Shown here in pieces: positions 1-13,145 of a stretch of 64,000 bases of DNA; position 1 is the stretch's first letter; each line of letters begins with the position of its first letter. The DNA comes from Liolophura sinensis. Lineage: Eukaryota > Mollusca > Polyplacophora > Chitonida > Chitonidae. The stretch spans positions 13,257,504 to 13,321,503 of the forward strand of contig NC_088298.1 of the NCBI RefSeq assembly GCF_032854445.1, written 5' to 3'. The position numbers and the translations under genes were made by a program. The notes beneath the pieces were generated by a model. It was given only the letters and a program-made list of their open reading frames with translations, was not told where the DNA came from and did no database searches.

Positions 1-215
1 GTGTCTAAACCGATCATAACATGCATAAGTGGAATATAAAACCTTATTTCATATCGTGTAAAACAGTTAACTGTATAGTTGGCCTATAGCGCATTGACAG
101 AACCGTTGGACTTATGTGTACACTGAGTTACAAGGGGGGTTAACTTTTGTTACTTTGTCATAAGAGTTAATGTTCTTCATGTCTTTTTAGTTTGTATATG
201 CAAGTATATGCATGC

Positions 216-562
216 ATGAGGTTTAATGCCGTACTGAACAATTGTATCTCCGTCATTTGAGGAGTCATTAGGTGTGAGTACATATACTGCATCTTCCTGT
301 GGCAGGGCGAGGCCATGTCTCTAAAGTGCTGCCGCCATTGAAATATCATGCCGAAAACACCAGACATGACACTCCAACCTAGTCACATTATACTGACACC
401 GGGCCAACCAGACATGTTCCCTTGCTCTAACCTCTCAGGGCTGAGTGCCAAGCGAGGCAGCACCTCGTACCATGTTAAGGTCTTTGGTATGACCCGACCA
501 GGGTTAAATCCTGGGGTCTCCCGACTTCGAGGCGGGCGCTCTAACCATTAGGCCAACGAGGT
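216..562 (-). mobile_element. SINE-B copy, near full length
   Basis: Read on the minus strand it starts with a tRNA-like head: GGCCTAATGGTTAGAGCG (A box) and a GGATTTAACCC-like B box. About 260 bases of family-specific body follow, ending in GTACGGCATTAAACC. Related copies sit at 28634-28926, 42237-42597, 48739-48808, 51440-51671 and 53447-53737. The open frames inside are not genes. Confidence 0.75.
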
Positions 563-566
563 TGTC

Positions 567-2070
567 TCTGAAATCTTCCGAAATCGTCTCCACTTGCTTC
601 CCATTACAGCTATTTAAATCGAATGAACTACCTGTATAAGAAGGTACGTCCCTTTTCACAATTTCGCCTCCTTACAGCGCATGCCTCGCTCGCTTTATAT
701 CACTGCCACCACTAGCAAACGGAACTCTTGACCAATGTCAAGGTCACTTGAGTCACGGTGATGAAGGAGAAAGTGATGTCAGAAAACACATCTATAAAGT
801 GTGAATGTGCAAAGATATGTCTGATCAACACTTGAAACAATTTTATTGATGAGTACTGATTAAATAGTTTTCTGCGAGGACACCAGTGAGGCGTCGAAAC
901 AAGCTTACATGCATCGCACGGGCTTCGAAGATTAAGCTAGTCTAGTGGTGGCAGTGGTGTAAAGCGGGCATAGAAAGCAACCTATGGTTATTTTTATGTA
1001 TTTATTACCTTTTGCATACCGGTAAGGGCAAGGAAAATCTAAAATGAAGCATATATCAGATGAAAGACCATTGAACACCGTCCAGAGAAATAATTCGATT
1101 CATTTGAGAACCTTTCCAACCAAGTAGATTTGTTTTATACTACTAGATTTTACGATGGTTGGATGTGACCAGAGGGTATCAGTGATGTCATATCCGCAAT
1201 TTTTGCTTGAAATTGTTTCGAGCTGCATTCGGCGCATGCATTCATAGATTCCGAGTTTATGCATTTGATGGATGGTATCTTGCAGTCTGTGAATGTTAAG
1301 CGCCAAATAACTGATGTGAGTTAACTGGTGGAAAAATGCCACCGTACAATGCAAAAGTTTCCAATGCATTTTATTCTATTGAAAAAGTTTAAATAATTAA
1401 ACAAAACTACTGTTATGGACAGTGTTAAACGGTCTTTGATTTGACATGTTCTACACGTACGTTAGTGCTTTCGTTGCTCTTCAGCCAAGGATTTAGCATA
1501 TTGGACGCATACACGCAGGCACGGTATTATATGGGCGATCACCAAACTTTGTAGCGTTGCCCAAGCTATTGTAAAACAGTTACCTCCCTTTTGTTAACCT
1601 ACATATTCCGGGAAATACAGGATTCAGTTAGAAACCGTATACCAACATGTTAGTCGTATAAACTCAGACATTTTAAGAAATCTCGGGTAGTATTAATAGC
1701 AAAAAGACATACTGATATTAGCGCATTTACATTTAAGTGGGCTTGTATCAACACACACAGAAAAGTTCTGACATTTAGTTTCTCTTCGCTTCAGTTATTC
1801 ATTTCATCATTAGCCACTGGATTCAGTTTCACGCCTTACAAAAGTCGGTTGACATATTTATTTCATTGTTACTTAACGCCATTGTCAGGAAATGTTCACT
1901 TGTATAATGACGGTCAGTTTTATCGGCTATTCGGCCACGGTGGTATAAAGTTTAGGTTAGCGTTGTTTTTCAGACAATAAATTACTTTACACAATTTTTA
2001 TACTTCTTATTTCTTAGAATTAAAAACAACACTGTCACAGAAATGATCCAAAAATTCTATCCTGTTTGTT
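567..2070. other. Non-coding stretch, no gene seen
   Basis: AT-rich DNA with no recognisable coding frame. A decayed minus-strand SINE 3' end (TTAACGCCATTGTC to TGTATAATGACGGTCAG) lies around 1865-1925. Nothing else stands out. Confidence 0.6.
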
Positions 2071-2074
2071 TCTC

Positions 2075-2785
2075 GATGATCACAACAATGGTCAGGAAGC
2101 ATCAGAACTATGGCTAGGAACACTCACAACAATGACCAGAAACCCTCAAATCAACGGCTAGGAACCATCACAGCAATGACCAAAATCCGTCACATCAATG
2201 ATCAGAAATCCCCACAACAATGGCTAGGAACAATCACGACAATGGCTATGGAACTCGCAACAGGAATGGCCAGCAACCCCCACAACAATGGCTAGGAAAC
2301 CATCACCATGGTTGGAAACCCTAACAGGAATGAACAGAAAACCCTACAACAATGGCTAAGAACCCCAAAATAACAAGAATGGCCAGAAACACTCGCAACA
2401 ATGGTTAGGAAACTTCACAACAATGGCCATGAATCCCACAATAGCCCTCACTGGAATGGCCAGGAAACCGCACCAGAGTGGCTAGGAACCATCACGGCAA
2501 TGGTTAAGAACCCTCACTGGAATGACCAGAAACCCTTACAACAATGGCTAGGAACCATCACAGCAATGGTTAGGAACCCTCACAGGGATGACCAGAAAAC
2601 GGAACCATCAAGGCAATGATTAGAAACCTTCACAGGAAACACCAGAAACCCTCACAATGGCTATAAACCCTCACATCAATGGCCATGAACCCCAAAAAAA
2701 CCTCGCAAAAATAAGCAGGAACCCACACAAGAATGAACAAGAACCCACATAAAAATGGCCAGGAACCGTCACAACAATGACCGTT
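2075..2785. repeat. Degenerate 22-bp minisatellite, about 30 units
   Basis: Imperfect repeats of AACAATGGCTAGGAACCMTC plus AC, with variants carrying GGCCAGAAACC or GACCAGAAACC. Units vary from 20 to 30 bp. Short open frames inside (for example 2110-2295) come from the repeat and are not genes. Confidence 0.85.
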
Positions 2786-2894
2786 GGATTTGGATATTGG
2801 ATAGACAGTTGGACATGTCAACATTTATCTGAGCAGAAACATCGTCAGGGATAAGAATTGCTGAAGAATGTGGATGGGAAATTGAATTCGTCTA

Positions 2895-5570
2895 GCATAG
2901 GATATAGCTGTGGTTAAACATGTACAACTGCAAACATGTTGAATGGTGATTGTCCATTATAACACATAGTTTTGCTAAACGTGTACAACAGCAGGCAAGC
3001 TCAATGATGATTGTCCATCATACCATATAGCTGTGATTAAACATGTACAACTGCAGACATGCTGAATTGTGATTGTCTGTTATACTATATAGCTGTATTT
3101 AAACGTGTACAACAGCAGACATGCTCAATGGTGATTGTCTATTATACAATATAGCTGTGGTTAAACATGTACAACTGCTGACATGCTCAGTGGTGATTGT
3201 CTATTATACCATATTGCTGTGGTTAAACGTTTACAACTGCAGACATGCTCAATGATGATTGTCCATTTCTACCATATAGCTGTGGTTAAACATGTATAAA
3301 GGCAAACATGCGAATAGTGATTGTCTATTATACCATACAGCTGTGGTTAAACATGTACAACTGCAGACATGCTGAATGGTGGTTGTCTATTATACAATAT
3401 AGCTGTGGTTAAACATGTACAACTGCAGACATGCTCAGTGGTGATTGTTTATTATACCATATAGCTGTGATTAAACATGTACAACTGCAGACATGTTCAA
3501 TGGTGATTGTCTATTATACCATATAGGTGTGGTTAAACATGTACAACTGCAGACATGCTGAATGGTTATTGTCCGTTATTCCATATATCTGTGGTTAAAC
3601 ATGTACAACTGCAGACATGCTGAAGGGTGATTGTTTATTATACCATATAGGTGTGGTTAAACATGTACAACTGCAGACATGTTGAATGGTGGTTGTCCAT
3701 TATAACATATAGTTTGGCTAAACATGTACAACAGCAGGCATGCTCAATGATGATTGTCCATTATACCATATAGCTGTGATTAAACATGTACAACAGCAGA
3801 CATGTTCAATGGTGATTGTCTATTATACTATATAACTGTATTTAAACGTGTACAACAGCAGACATGCTGAATGGCGATTGTCTATTATACCATACACCTG
3901 TGGTTAAACATGTACAACTGCAGACATGCTGAATGGTGATTGTTTATTATACCATATAGGTGTGGTTAAACATGTACAAATGCAGACATGCTCAATGGTG
4001 ATTGTCTGTTATACCATATAGCTGTGGTTAAACATGTACAACTGCAGACGTGCTCAATGATGATTGTCCATTATACCATATAGCTGTTGTTAAACATGTA
4101 CAACAGCAGACATGCTGAATGGTGATTGTCCATTCTACCACATAGCGGTGGTTAAACATGTACAACTGCAAACATGTTGAATGGTGATTGTTTATTATAC
4201 CATATAGGTGTGGATAAACATGTACAAAGGTAGACATGCTCAATGTTGATTGTCCATTATACCATATAGCTGTGGTTAAACATGTACAACTGCAGACATG
4301 CTAAGTGGTGATTGTTTATTATACCATATAGCTGTGGTTAAACATGCAGAAGCGCAAACATATTCCATGATGATTGTCTAATATACCATATATCTGTGGT
4401 TAAACATGTACAACTGCAGACATGCTCAATGATGATTGTCGATTATACTATATAGCTGTGGATAAACATGTACAAGTGGAGACATGCTGAATGGTAATTG
4501 TCTATTATACCATATAGCTGTGGTTAAACATGTACAACTGCAGACATGCTGAGTGGTGACTGTTTATTATACCAGATAGGTGTGGTTAAACATGTACAAA
4601 TGGAGACATGCTAAATGGTGATTGTCTATTATGCCAGATAGCTGTGGTTAAACATGTACAACTGCAGACATGCTCAATGGTGATTGTTTATTATGCCAGA
4701 TAGGTGCGGTTAAACGTGTACAACTGCAGACATGATCAATGGTGATTGTCCATTCTACCACATAGCGGTGGTTAAACATGTACACCTGCAAACATGCTGA
4801 ATGGTGATTGTCCATTATACCATATAGGTGTGGATAAACATGTACAACTGAAGACATGCTGAATGGTGATTGTCCATTATACCATACAGCTGTGGTTAAA
4901 CATGTACAACTGCAAACATACTGAATGGTGATTGTCTATTATACCATATAGCTGTGATTAAACATGTACAACTGAAGACATGCTCAATGCTGATTGTCTA
5001 TTATACCATAAAACTGTGGTTAAAAATGTACAAGTGGAGACACGCTTAATGCTGATTGTCCATTATACCATATAGCTATGATTAAACATGTACAACTGAG
5101 ACATGCTCAATGGTGGTTGTCCATTATATCATATAGCTGTGGTTAAACATGTACAAGTGGAGACATGCTGAATGGTAATTGTCTGTTATACCATATAACT
5201 GTGGTTAAACATGTACAACTGCAGACATGCTGAATGGTGATTGTCTATTATACCATATAGCTGTGGTTAAACATGTACAACTGCAAACATGCTGAATGGT
5301 AGTTGTCCATTATACCATATAGCTATGGTTAAAAATGTACAACTGCAGACATGCTGAATGATGATTGTCTGTTATACCATATAGCTGTGGTTAAAAATGT
5401 ACAAAGGTAGACATGCTGAATGGTGATTGTCGATTATACTATATAGCTGTGCTTAAACATGCACAAGCGCAGACATATTCCATGATGATTGTCTATGATA
5501 CCATTTATCTGTGGTTAAACATGTACAACTGCAGACATGCTGAATGGTGATTGTCCATTATAACAAAGAT
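2895..5570. repeat. 62-bp tandem array, about 43 copies
   Basis: Each 62-bp unit reads roughly ATAGCTGTGGTTAAACATGT, then ACAACTGCAGACATGCTGAA, then TGGTGATTGTCTATTATACC, then AT. Spacing was checked directly (CTGCAG at 3361 and 3423). Copies differ by scattered point changes and no stretch is perfectly homogeneous, which suggests an old array. It begins about 110 bp after the 22-bp array. Each unit carries two CATG-centred decamers (see findings). Confidence 0.95.
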
Positions 5571-5616
5571 GTGGTAGACACTTCATCTGCCTTCAGTTGT
5601 ACATACTGCGTAGTCA

Positions 5617-5706
5617 GAACTATGTTGTGTTTATTGTTGTGAATTATGTTGTGTTTATTGTTGTGAATTATGTTGTGTTTATTGCTGTGAATTATGTTGT
5701 GTTTCC
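5617..5706. repeat. 24-bp tandem repeat, about 3.7 copies
   Basis: Near-perfect repeats of TTGTGAATTATGTTGTGTTT plus ATTG directly downstream of the 62-bp array. Confidence 0.9.
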
Positions 5707-5709
5707 TAC

Positions 5710-7960
5710 ATCGAAGGTGTTGTAATTATCGCCCCAATTGTAGACGTTGGACAGTAAAGATACGTGGCCATCATCCTTTACATTGAAAATGTGGTTACAA
5801 TCGAGTAGCTTACATTCGAGCAGTTGTGGACACTGGATATTGAATCATTTGGGCACTTCCATTGTAACTTAGCGATGGTGATATGTCTCCCTGCATGGAT
5901 GTGAACAGCAGCGGACATTGGAAAATCAAGATGCTGTGAAATGTACGACAATCAGCTTGAAGCTGTGATTAAGATGGCGCCCATATAGACGGATTCAAGT
6001 CTCGCCAAGTCAGCTGTAAGTCTACGCACATTATAAGGGGACTTAAAGTAAGATTACTGACCAAATTAATTTAATTACGTACTTTAATTAAGTACGTGTG
6101 ACAAACGCGGCTCGAGCATTCCACGGGCATGACAATGGCCAAAACGCTGTCCATGGACGAAATCAGACACAGCTTGAAGGAAAACACCAGCCCTCTCCAC
6201 ATACCTGACAAAACGCCCTGACACTCTAATTAAGTTACAGATTGCAATATTCAGTGTCAACTCATGCCAGACTTCAGATTGATTTCCCTTGCATGCGACC
6301 ACAACGAAAAGCACTTTGTATATCGTTTCCAGCAGAATGCCACAACGATGTTTGTTTTATTTTATTATTCGTTTAGAGAGAAAGTAATCTTCATGGCGGT
6401 AAGTTTTGTGGATGGAGAAAACTTGAGCGTCCAGAGATAAACCACTGTCCTTTGGCCAGTTTCTAGCTGGCTTTCTCACTTGTGACTCACAAATCTGCGC
6501 ACCATGTTAGTGGAAGACAAGTCGTTAAACTTCACGTTTCACATTGTCGACCGCTTGGTGTCAGCAAGGTTCCACGACCAGCGGAGGAAATCCACAAAAA
6601 CCACGAAAAGTGAAGCTTGAACCTACGCCTCGATAGAAAAACACTAGTTTTAACCGCATGGCCAGAACTCCCAAATACCACAATTTTATAATCTTTCAAG
6701 ACGTGCAAAAAACTTTCACTACAAGCAACAGTTACCGCACGAATGACAAACCATAGCGCTTGAAACTTACTCTTCATGTTGGGAAATTTTCAGTAGAGAA
6801 GCCACAATACTAGATATCCCCTGGCTACTTCGTACAGTTTTCACTAGACGTGACAATTTCGAGAACTAAGCATAACCATGCCTGGTACTTACTCTGTATG
6901 CTGTGTAATTTAAATAGGCGCAACCAATGCAAAAGTAACTGCAAACCACACTACTGTAGAACATTACAGGCCAAGATATAAAACTTCTACTACACGGCAC
7001 TCCAACCACAAAAATCTGCAAACTATAAGTAAGTAGAAACTTAGTGATCATATTGTTCAGTTTTTACTAGACCCGACTGGACGTTGTGGAAAATTGTACT
7101 AGTGCGACTTAAGTAAGACGTAATTATTTTCAAATGACGTTGAGTACGTCATAAAACACCAATCAAATAAATAAAACAAATCAAACCAATTAACGATACA
7201 AGGACAGGGTAACTGATCACCTATAGTGACTGACTGATGCGCATTTGTCAAAAATAACAGCGATCTCAAAAATCATGTTTGAAATGTTCAAGGGCGATGC
7301 TCTTTCAAATTGTATTTGTAGAAAATTTTGCAGCTTTCATGACGAATAAGTCTCAATCGGAAACCTGAGAAAGACAGACGGAAACAATGAGGTGGTCATT
7401 CCCGCTCTCGTCATATGGTCACGTGGCTACCAACGATAGCAGTCGGTAAAGTCCAACGGTATAGAATTACGTTCTCTGATTAGTTGCACGTGCTCGAGAT
7501 CTCGCGTCATGTCGCTCTTCTGTTGATTTCAATTGTTTCACGCTGAGAACAAACGTATCAGGGAAATGGACGGAAGCTAATGTGTCTAAACCATCGCGCA
7601 GATCTGTCCAATTAGGGTCGTAGGTCACGTGACTTGGAACCCGATCTCAGCGGTAAAACAAACTTGTACCGGGGTGAATATTGTTCTTTCTGCCCTTGAT
7701 GTTTTAAACCTCACGAGATGCTAAGGTCCTCGCGTGCACTTCAGGGAACTTTGGCAATAACTCCTAAACAGCGACGCTGAGTAGAGGGGAAATTTGGAAA
7801 GAAGGATACGCAATTCTCTATCGCTAGAATCATTCAGCTACCTAAATATTATACTCACAACCCATCAAACGCTTGTACATTCACCTTTTTTATTTCTTCG
7901 TAAACAAGTTCCCGCCAAGACTGACACAATTGTGTAATTTCATCGCAAACAGATTTGATT
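5710..7960. other. Non-coding stretch, no gene seen
   Basis: Contains a short inverted repeat (ACGTACTT / AAGTACGT, 6077-6097) and a SINE 3'-tail fragment, AAAACACCAATCAAATAAAT, near 7153-7172. The open frames here (such as the minus-strand frames 6084-6314 and 6532-6777) match nothing I recognise. Confidence 0.55.
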
Positions 7961-7967
7961 TACATGT

Positions 7968-8035
7968 TGGATTTGTGTTTTACGCCGTGCTCAAGAATAT
8001 TTCACTTATACAACGATCTCCAGCACTCTGGGCAC
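7968..8035 (-). mobile_element. SINE-A/C 3'-end fragment
   Basis: GTGTTTTACGCCGTGCTCAA followed by GAATATTTCACTTATACAAC is the minus-strand form of the shared SINE-A/C 3' region. The 5' part is missing. Confidence 0.7.
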
Positions 8036-9440
8036 ATTTGGAAGCCTCAGAATTTATTGTGTGACATATATGTTAATGATGACATTTTATCTATGAAATT
8101 ATAATGCATTTTGTTCCCTATATGTTGGTAATGTGGTTTTGACTTCACTTGATATGCTTTAACCAGTTTAGCGATGTCTTTAGCTTGAACTTTCTTTATT
8201 TCCTATTAGTTCAGAATATGTAAAATCGAGGGGTACACGAAAAACATTAACAATGTAACACACGGTCAAAGTACGTGCGTTCCTTATCGAGGAGCACAAG
8301 TCTATGACATCGTCAGGATGGTTTAATCAAAGGTAATAAACTTAGCTATTTCCTCCAAAACATCTCTTGCAGGAAACGGACATGTTTAGTCGCATTTTAT
8401 ATATCAAAGAAAGGTCTACTACAGAATGCCGTATTGTACGGGGCTAAATACATTTTATATCGCAAATTAGACCACATTTGTGGTTTTAAATAAATAAATC
8501 TAAATTTCGAATTTTTCTTCTAGAAAGCATAATGAATGTCAATACAACCATGCCGGTGTTAATTCAAATGACCGAACAAAATCGCTCAGTGTGGCGAAGC
8601 AAGCAGCCAATCTGTGCAGTACATTCAATACAGGTTTTCGTCGTTTTTATTTGATGATGGTAATCTGAACACTTGTAAGTATTGCGCCCGTCTTGGGAAA
8701 CGTTTATGTCTGGTATAATAAAACCATGCAAGCAGGAGAAAATTGCACGGGGAGAGGGCTTGCTTTAGTTGATGAATTTCAGAATTATATTGTCAAAAGA
8801 AAAGTTGTCGATTGATATTTTCTTTGTTGTTTATCTTTAAAGTAGAATCTATAAGTATGGAAGAAAAAGCACTATAAGGCGAAAAGGGGTAGCGTGTAAC
8901 ACTAGGAATCTGTACAAAGAGACAAAGAGAGTATTGTTATATACCGAATGGCATGATAAAGTCGGCGTTCTATACATCAAAGTATTTCAACTCTTAAACT
9001 TTTTAAGTAAAATTTGAAAGCACTTTTGGAATGAAGTTGATAGAAGTGGGGTTTTATATATCAGAATCTACAGATATTCTAAGTCTTTATATTGTTACAC
9101 AAACCGGCGACTCCGACAGTTGGCTTGTTCAGGTGTATTGTATTTCCAGTGGTGTTTTAAACCGCACTGTTTTGATCTGAAGGACTATACGTTATATAAT
9201 AAAGACATACAATTTGTGAAGGCAGTAAGACGCGATTGGTATCTATTCTGATAACCCATCAGGTTTCAGCTCTTGACATTGTACTGCAAACTGAACCCCA
9301 GGAATGAATGATTATGGCTTAACGCCACTTCGGTAGTATACTGCCGCCAATATCAAGGCGATTGAACTACAAAAGCCTATATATTTGTTCAGTGAGAATA
9401 CAATATGCCATGCACAAGTGATTTCATCTAAATGCTGAAC
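8036..9440. other. Non-coding stretch, no gene seen
   Basis: AT-rich with only short open frames. No repeat family or exon recognised. Confidence 0.5.

Positions 9441-9441
<1 letters not shown>

Positions 9442-9492
<51 letters not shown>
9442..9492. repeat. (TCAA)n microsatellite
   Basis: About twelve uninterrupted TCAA units. Confidence 0.97.
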
Positions 9493-9493
<1 letters not shown>

Positions 9494-9494
9494 G

Positions 9495-11660
9495 TATATA
9501 GGCTGCCTAGCAACCAACTAAATATCTAATCATTAATTTGTTTATTTGATTGGCAAAAAACACTAAATGAATAAATAAATGAATGCGCGAATGAGCCAAT
9601 GAATTAATTGTAGTTTAATAATTTATCAATTAATGAATTAATATCACTAATCTTCAAGGCACATTCACAGATCATTTTTATTTGTTGTTTTATTGATGAA
9701 GTTTGTTTTAATCTCGTTTGGTTGAGTCCACCTTCCAGAAATTGAATTCTAAATTAAACGTTTTAAAAACAATCTGTACAGAGATGTCGGGTTTTTTTTC
9801 TACTCGATGACCCCATGAAAAGGTCAGGGGCGAGTATCGCTTAGGCTTTCTTCTAAAATACATTCTGGAGAAACTTAAACCCTCGACTTACTTTGTTGTC
9901 CACGATTTGCAAACACGTTAAGACTTAGCCATAATGGGCTCTATTCTGACGAGATCATTGGATGTGACAACACACAGAGGCAGGATAATCCCTGCCCATT
10001 GTGGACCCCGGAGTCTACCCTCCTCTTGAAGAGACGAAGCCTTTCTGCATATCTATTACGGGTAAATAGTTTAAGGTGCGGCGGGTGGAGGAAGGGGGGC
10101 TAACCTGCCCGAAAAACTTAACACCGCAACGCCAGATTCCACAGGGGTGACAACAGGGCGCTCGGAAACGAGTGACAGTAGAGAGTAGAGATGAAGCTCT
10201 GGGTGGGGGTGAGGCGCTTGGGAAGCTTGCAGGTAATAATGTGACTACGCGGAAAAGTTGCCGTAAATTGATGATTAGACAGCGTTTAATTTAAATGAAT
10301 TTTCCATATTTTCTTTGGGAGGATTGGCTTAGCTAAAGGGTTTCCTGTGCCGAAAGGGGGGGGGGGGGCGACTGAAGAACAATCAGCAATCAGCAAGAAT
10401 TACAACAATCAAGCAAACAATCAATAATGACCAGAAGAAGACGGCTATCGACCGTGTACCACTTGTACACGTATTGGTCTTAAATGAGTGACGATACGTT
10501 CAAAACGCGACATTCCACAAAACGTAGACTTGGAACCTACGTCATCTCTGTAAGGGGCTCAGGATATAGCCACCGATTTTCGGAACTCTGGATACACGTA
10601 ATATCCTTTGAAATGAAGAATAAGTGCTTACGCCTGTACTCTTCTTTAGACTTCTCTTTCAAGGCAATCAAGGTAGTGCTAAGATAAAAGAAAACATTTT
10701 TTAAAATGTTTAGTAAAATCTGATGGATAATAAGACTTACAAGCTTTATATGTTAAAATAGGGAAAAACATTTTCAAGTTATATTTAAAAAGATGTGTAA
10801 CTATTCGCGATTTCTTTTTTTGACAGCAATAACTAATATAACAGTCTTCTATTAGTCTAACATTCCATTAGGTGGCACATCAGGGCAACTACAGCAAAAA
10901 TAGCCTGCACCGTGAAAATGGCAAAACCGCTGATGTCAACATCAAGGAAAAGGGAATAGTCTGGACAGGCCAGCTTCCTCCAGCTTTCCAATGACCATCT
11001 TGTCCCACGGGGCATTAACTTTAAAAGCCCCCATCCACACGGGGTGCCGGTGTAAGACTCTCCCCATTGTGAGACTACAAAGGTAATTGTTTATTTGAGC
11101 ACGATTAAAGCGGAACAGTTTGCTGCATACCCGAAATTCCTCACCACAGAAAGAATGTCTTTTATTTCGCTCACGCGCGGAAAAGTTCGCGACCGAAGAC
11201 TTATACTTGTATCTTGAAACCATGACATCAGTGTAAAGTTGTGCCGTTAACATAACGTCAGGAATTTGTCGCAGATTAACAGCTGTTAACGTACAACATA
11301 CGTGACGTCATACGCCAGTGACTTCGCGTAACATATACGCGGTCGTCACACCAGCCCTTGAATACGCCCGCTAGATGTATCGTTGGCATAAGGCCAGGAA
11401 TACATCAACAATTAACTGCAAAGATCACTTACAACAATAGAATTCTGTTAACCTTCATTATCCTTATCTCTTTTTCAATTTGTTTAAATAGCTATTCCAG
11501 TTCGCATTGAGACACTAGACTGTGATATTAAAATCATAAGATGAATAACTCATGGAACAGAACTGACACCATGCGTTTCCATAATATAAATTTAGTGTTC
11601 CCAGACAAAACTCTTTATGGAGTTTCCGTACAGTAACAAACATTATTGCACAAGGTCACC
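9495..11660. other. Non-coding stretch with G-rich patches
   Basis: No gene recognised. 10075-10370 is G-rich on the + strand, including a run of 13 G at 10356-10368 and GGGTGGGGGTGAGG near 10201. The minus-strand frame 10942-11253 (103 residues) has no recognisable motif. Confidence 0.5.
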
Positions 11661-11667
11661 TATGACG

Positions 11668-11800
11668 GATGAATTCATTTATTTATTTGATTTGAGTCTT
11701 ACACCATACTCAATAATAGTTCATTGTATGGCGGCGGAGAGAAAGCCTGGGTTAGCAGGACGAACTCACAGCGACCATTTCGGTGACAGGTTATTGTTCT
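11668..11800 (-). mobile_element. Decayed SINE-A copy
   Basis: TTTATTTATTTGATTTGAGT with CTTACACCATACTCAATAAT marks the 3' end. Traces of the head (AACTCACAGCGACC) follow. The middle is largely deleted. Confidence 0.6.
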
Positions 11801-12394
11801 GTGCTGGCAGGCTAATGACTAGGCAGTGGAGGCCCTTAGCCAGTAATACAGATAAACCTTCGGTCAGCCAACCAGTAATATAACATACAGGTCAACCAAT
11901 GAAAGTGTTAAATTAGGCAGTCAGTTATAATGTCATCCAATCAGTCGGCCAGTCGCTCACATCTCGTCCGCCAACCAGTTACAATGCCAAAGAATCAATG
12001 GTAATACCATGCGTCCACCATGCAACATGTCACAATGTCAATGTCATTTTTTAAATAAAATTTATATAAAATGATCACATTACACTCTAACACAACAGCT
12101 TGTTTTTAAAAAGTAATAAAACAACAACAATTGATAAGATTAGGTGGTTTTGTATAAATAATATCATAATAATATAATAATGATCTTGTAATGATCTTAT
12201 TGGTTATGAATTAGAACATCTGTGTAGAAACCTGCTACACCGAACTTCGTAAATTATAATAAATTTCCATCAATCGCTCTTTCGTCTTTGGGAACTGGCT
12301 TTCCGATTATGGACCCGGAACGTCCTGACTGGTTGACGGCTGGCATACGGGTGTCTGTTTCGACGTACAGATTCGGCCTTAAGACTTTAGGGCA

Positions 12395-12540
12395 TCTGAC
12401 GGAAGGTCGGTGATTTACTCTTAACTCTCTCGGTTAGCGTTGCCCATAATTCTGACCACCGTCATATACATGACATGTAAGTGAAAAATCCCTGTGCGTG
12501 GCGTTAAACACCAATCAATTAAATAAATAAACAAACAAAC
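12395..12540 (+). mobile_element. SINE-C 3' part
   Basis: CATAATTCTGACCACCGTCA then AAGTGAAAAATCC and GGCGTTAAACACCAATCAAT with an AAATAAATAAAC tail. It has the same 3' end as SINE-A but a different middle. The tRNA-like head is not clear here. Confidence 0.6.
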
Positions 12541-12865
12541 TTTACTATAACACTTTTACTAAGACATGTAAAGAGGTTTATATATATCAGAAACAGGAAA
12601 TGGGGTCGTGGCAGTTGGTTCACATGTTTCATCGATTTTTTTTTCTAGCGGGTTTATATTAGTCCGTTGAGCCCTTCGCCTTGAAAGATATTACAGCATA
12701 TATTTCTGGTGATAAAAAGTCATCTTAATCAGACACACTAAGGCATCTGTCTTCTGTGTAGGGCCGTTTCTAAATGCAATGTGTTTGGCTCCTTAATATA
12801 TATTGCGAAAATATTATGTTCGTCGAGATAGGCCATCATATGTTCTCTCGGTTTCTCTTTCCTCC

Positions 12866-13133
12866 AGAAGGGGCCTCCGTGGCTCAGTTGGTTAGCGCGC
12901 TAATGACCCAGGAGCCTCTCACCAATGCGATCGCTGTGAGTTCAAGTCCAGCTCATGCTGGCTTCCTCTTCGGCCGTAAGTGGGAAGGTCTGCCATCAAC
13001 CTGCGGATGGTCGTGGGTTTCCCCCGGGCTGTGCCCGGTTTCCACCCACCATAATGCTGGCCGCCGTCGTATAAGTGAAATATTCTTGAGTACGGCGTAA
13101 AACACCAATCAAATAAATAAATAAAAAAATAAA
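12866..13133 (+). mobile_element. SINE-A, full-length copy with 12-bp target-site duplication
   Basis: The tRNA-like head has GGCTCAGTTGGTTAGCGCGC (A box region) and GAGTTCAAGTCC (B box). The conserved centre is CTGCGGATGGTCGTGGGTTT and the 3' end is GAGTACGGCGTAAAACACCA with a CAAATAAATAAATAAA tail. TCTCTTTCCTCC occurs at 12854-12865 and again at 13134-13145, a clean 12-bp target-site duplication. The 108-residue open frame across it is not a gene. Confidence 0.9.
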
Positions 13134-13145
13134 TCTCTTTCCTCC

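Noticed and set aside
2895-5570. CRISPR-like array
   Set aside because: Units are contiguous 62-bp repeats without unique spacers, in a genome with introns and SINEs.
6077-6097. Short inverted repeat ACGTACTT / AAGTACGT as a regulatory site or MITE end
   Set aside because: There is no second copy, partner end or target duplication nearby. Expected by chance in AT-rich DNA.
12870-12960. tRNA gene suggested by A and B box sequences
   Set aside because: The head does not fold into a convincing cloverleaf, lacks a normal acceptor end, and is repeated in dispersed copies with a common body and tail. It is a SINE head. The same applies to the heads of SINE-B and SINE-C copies.
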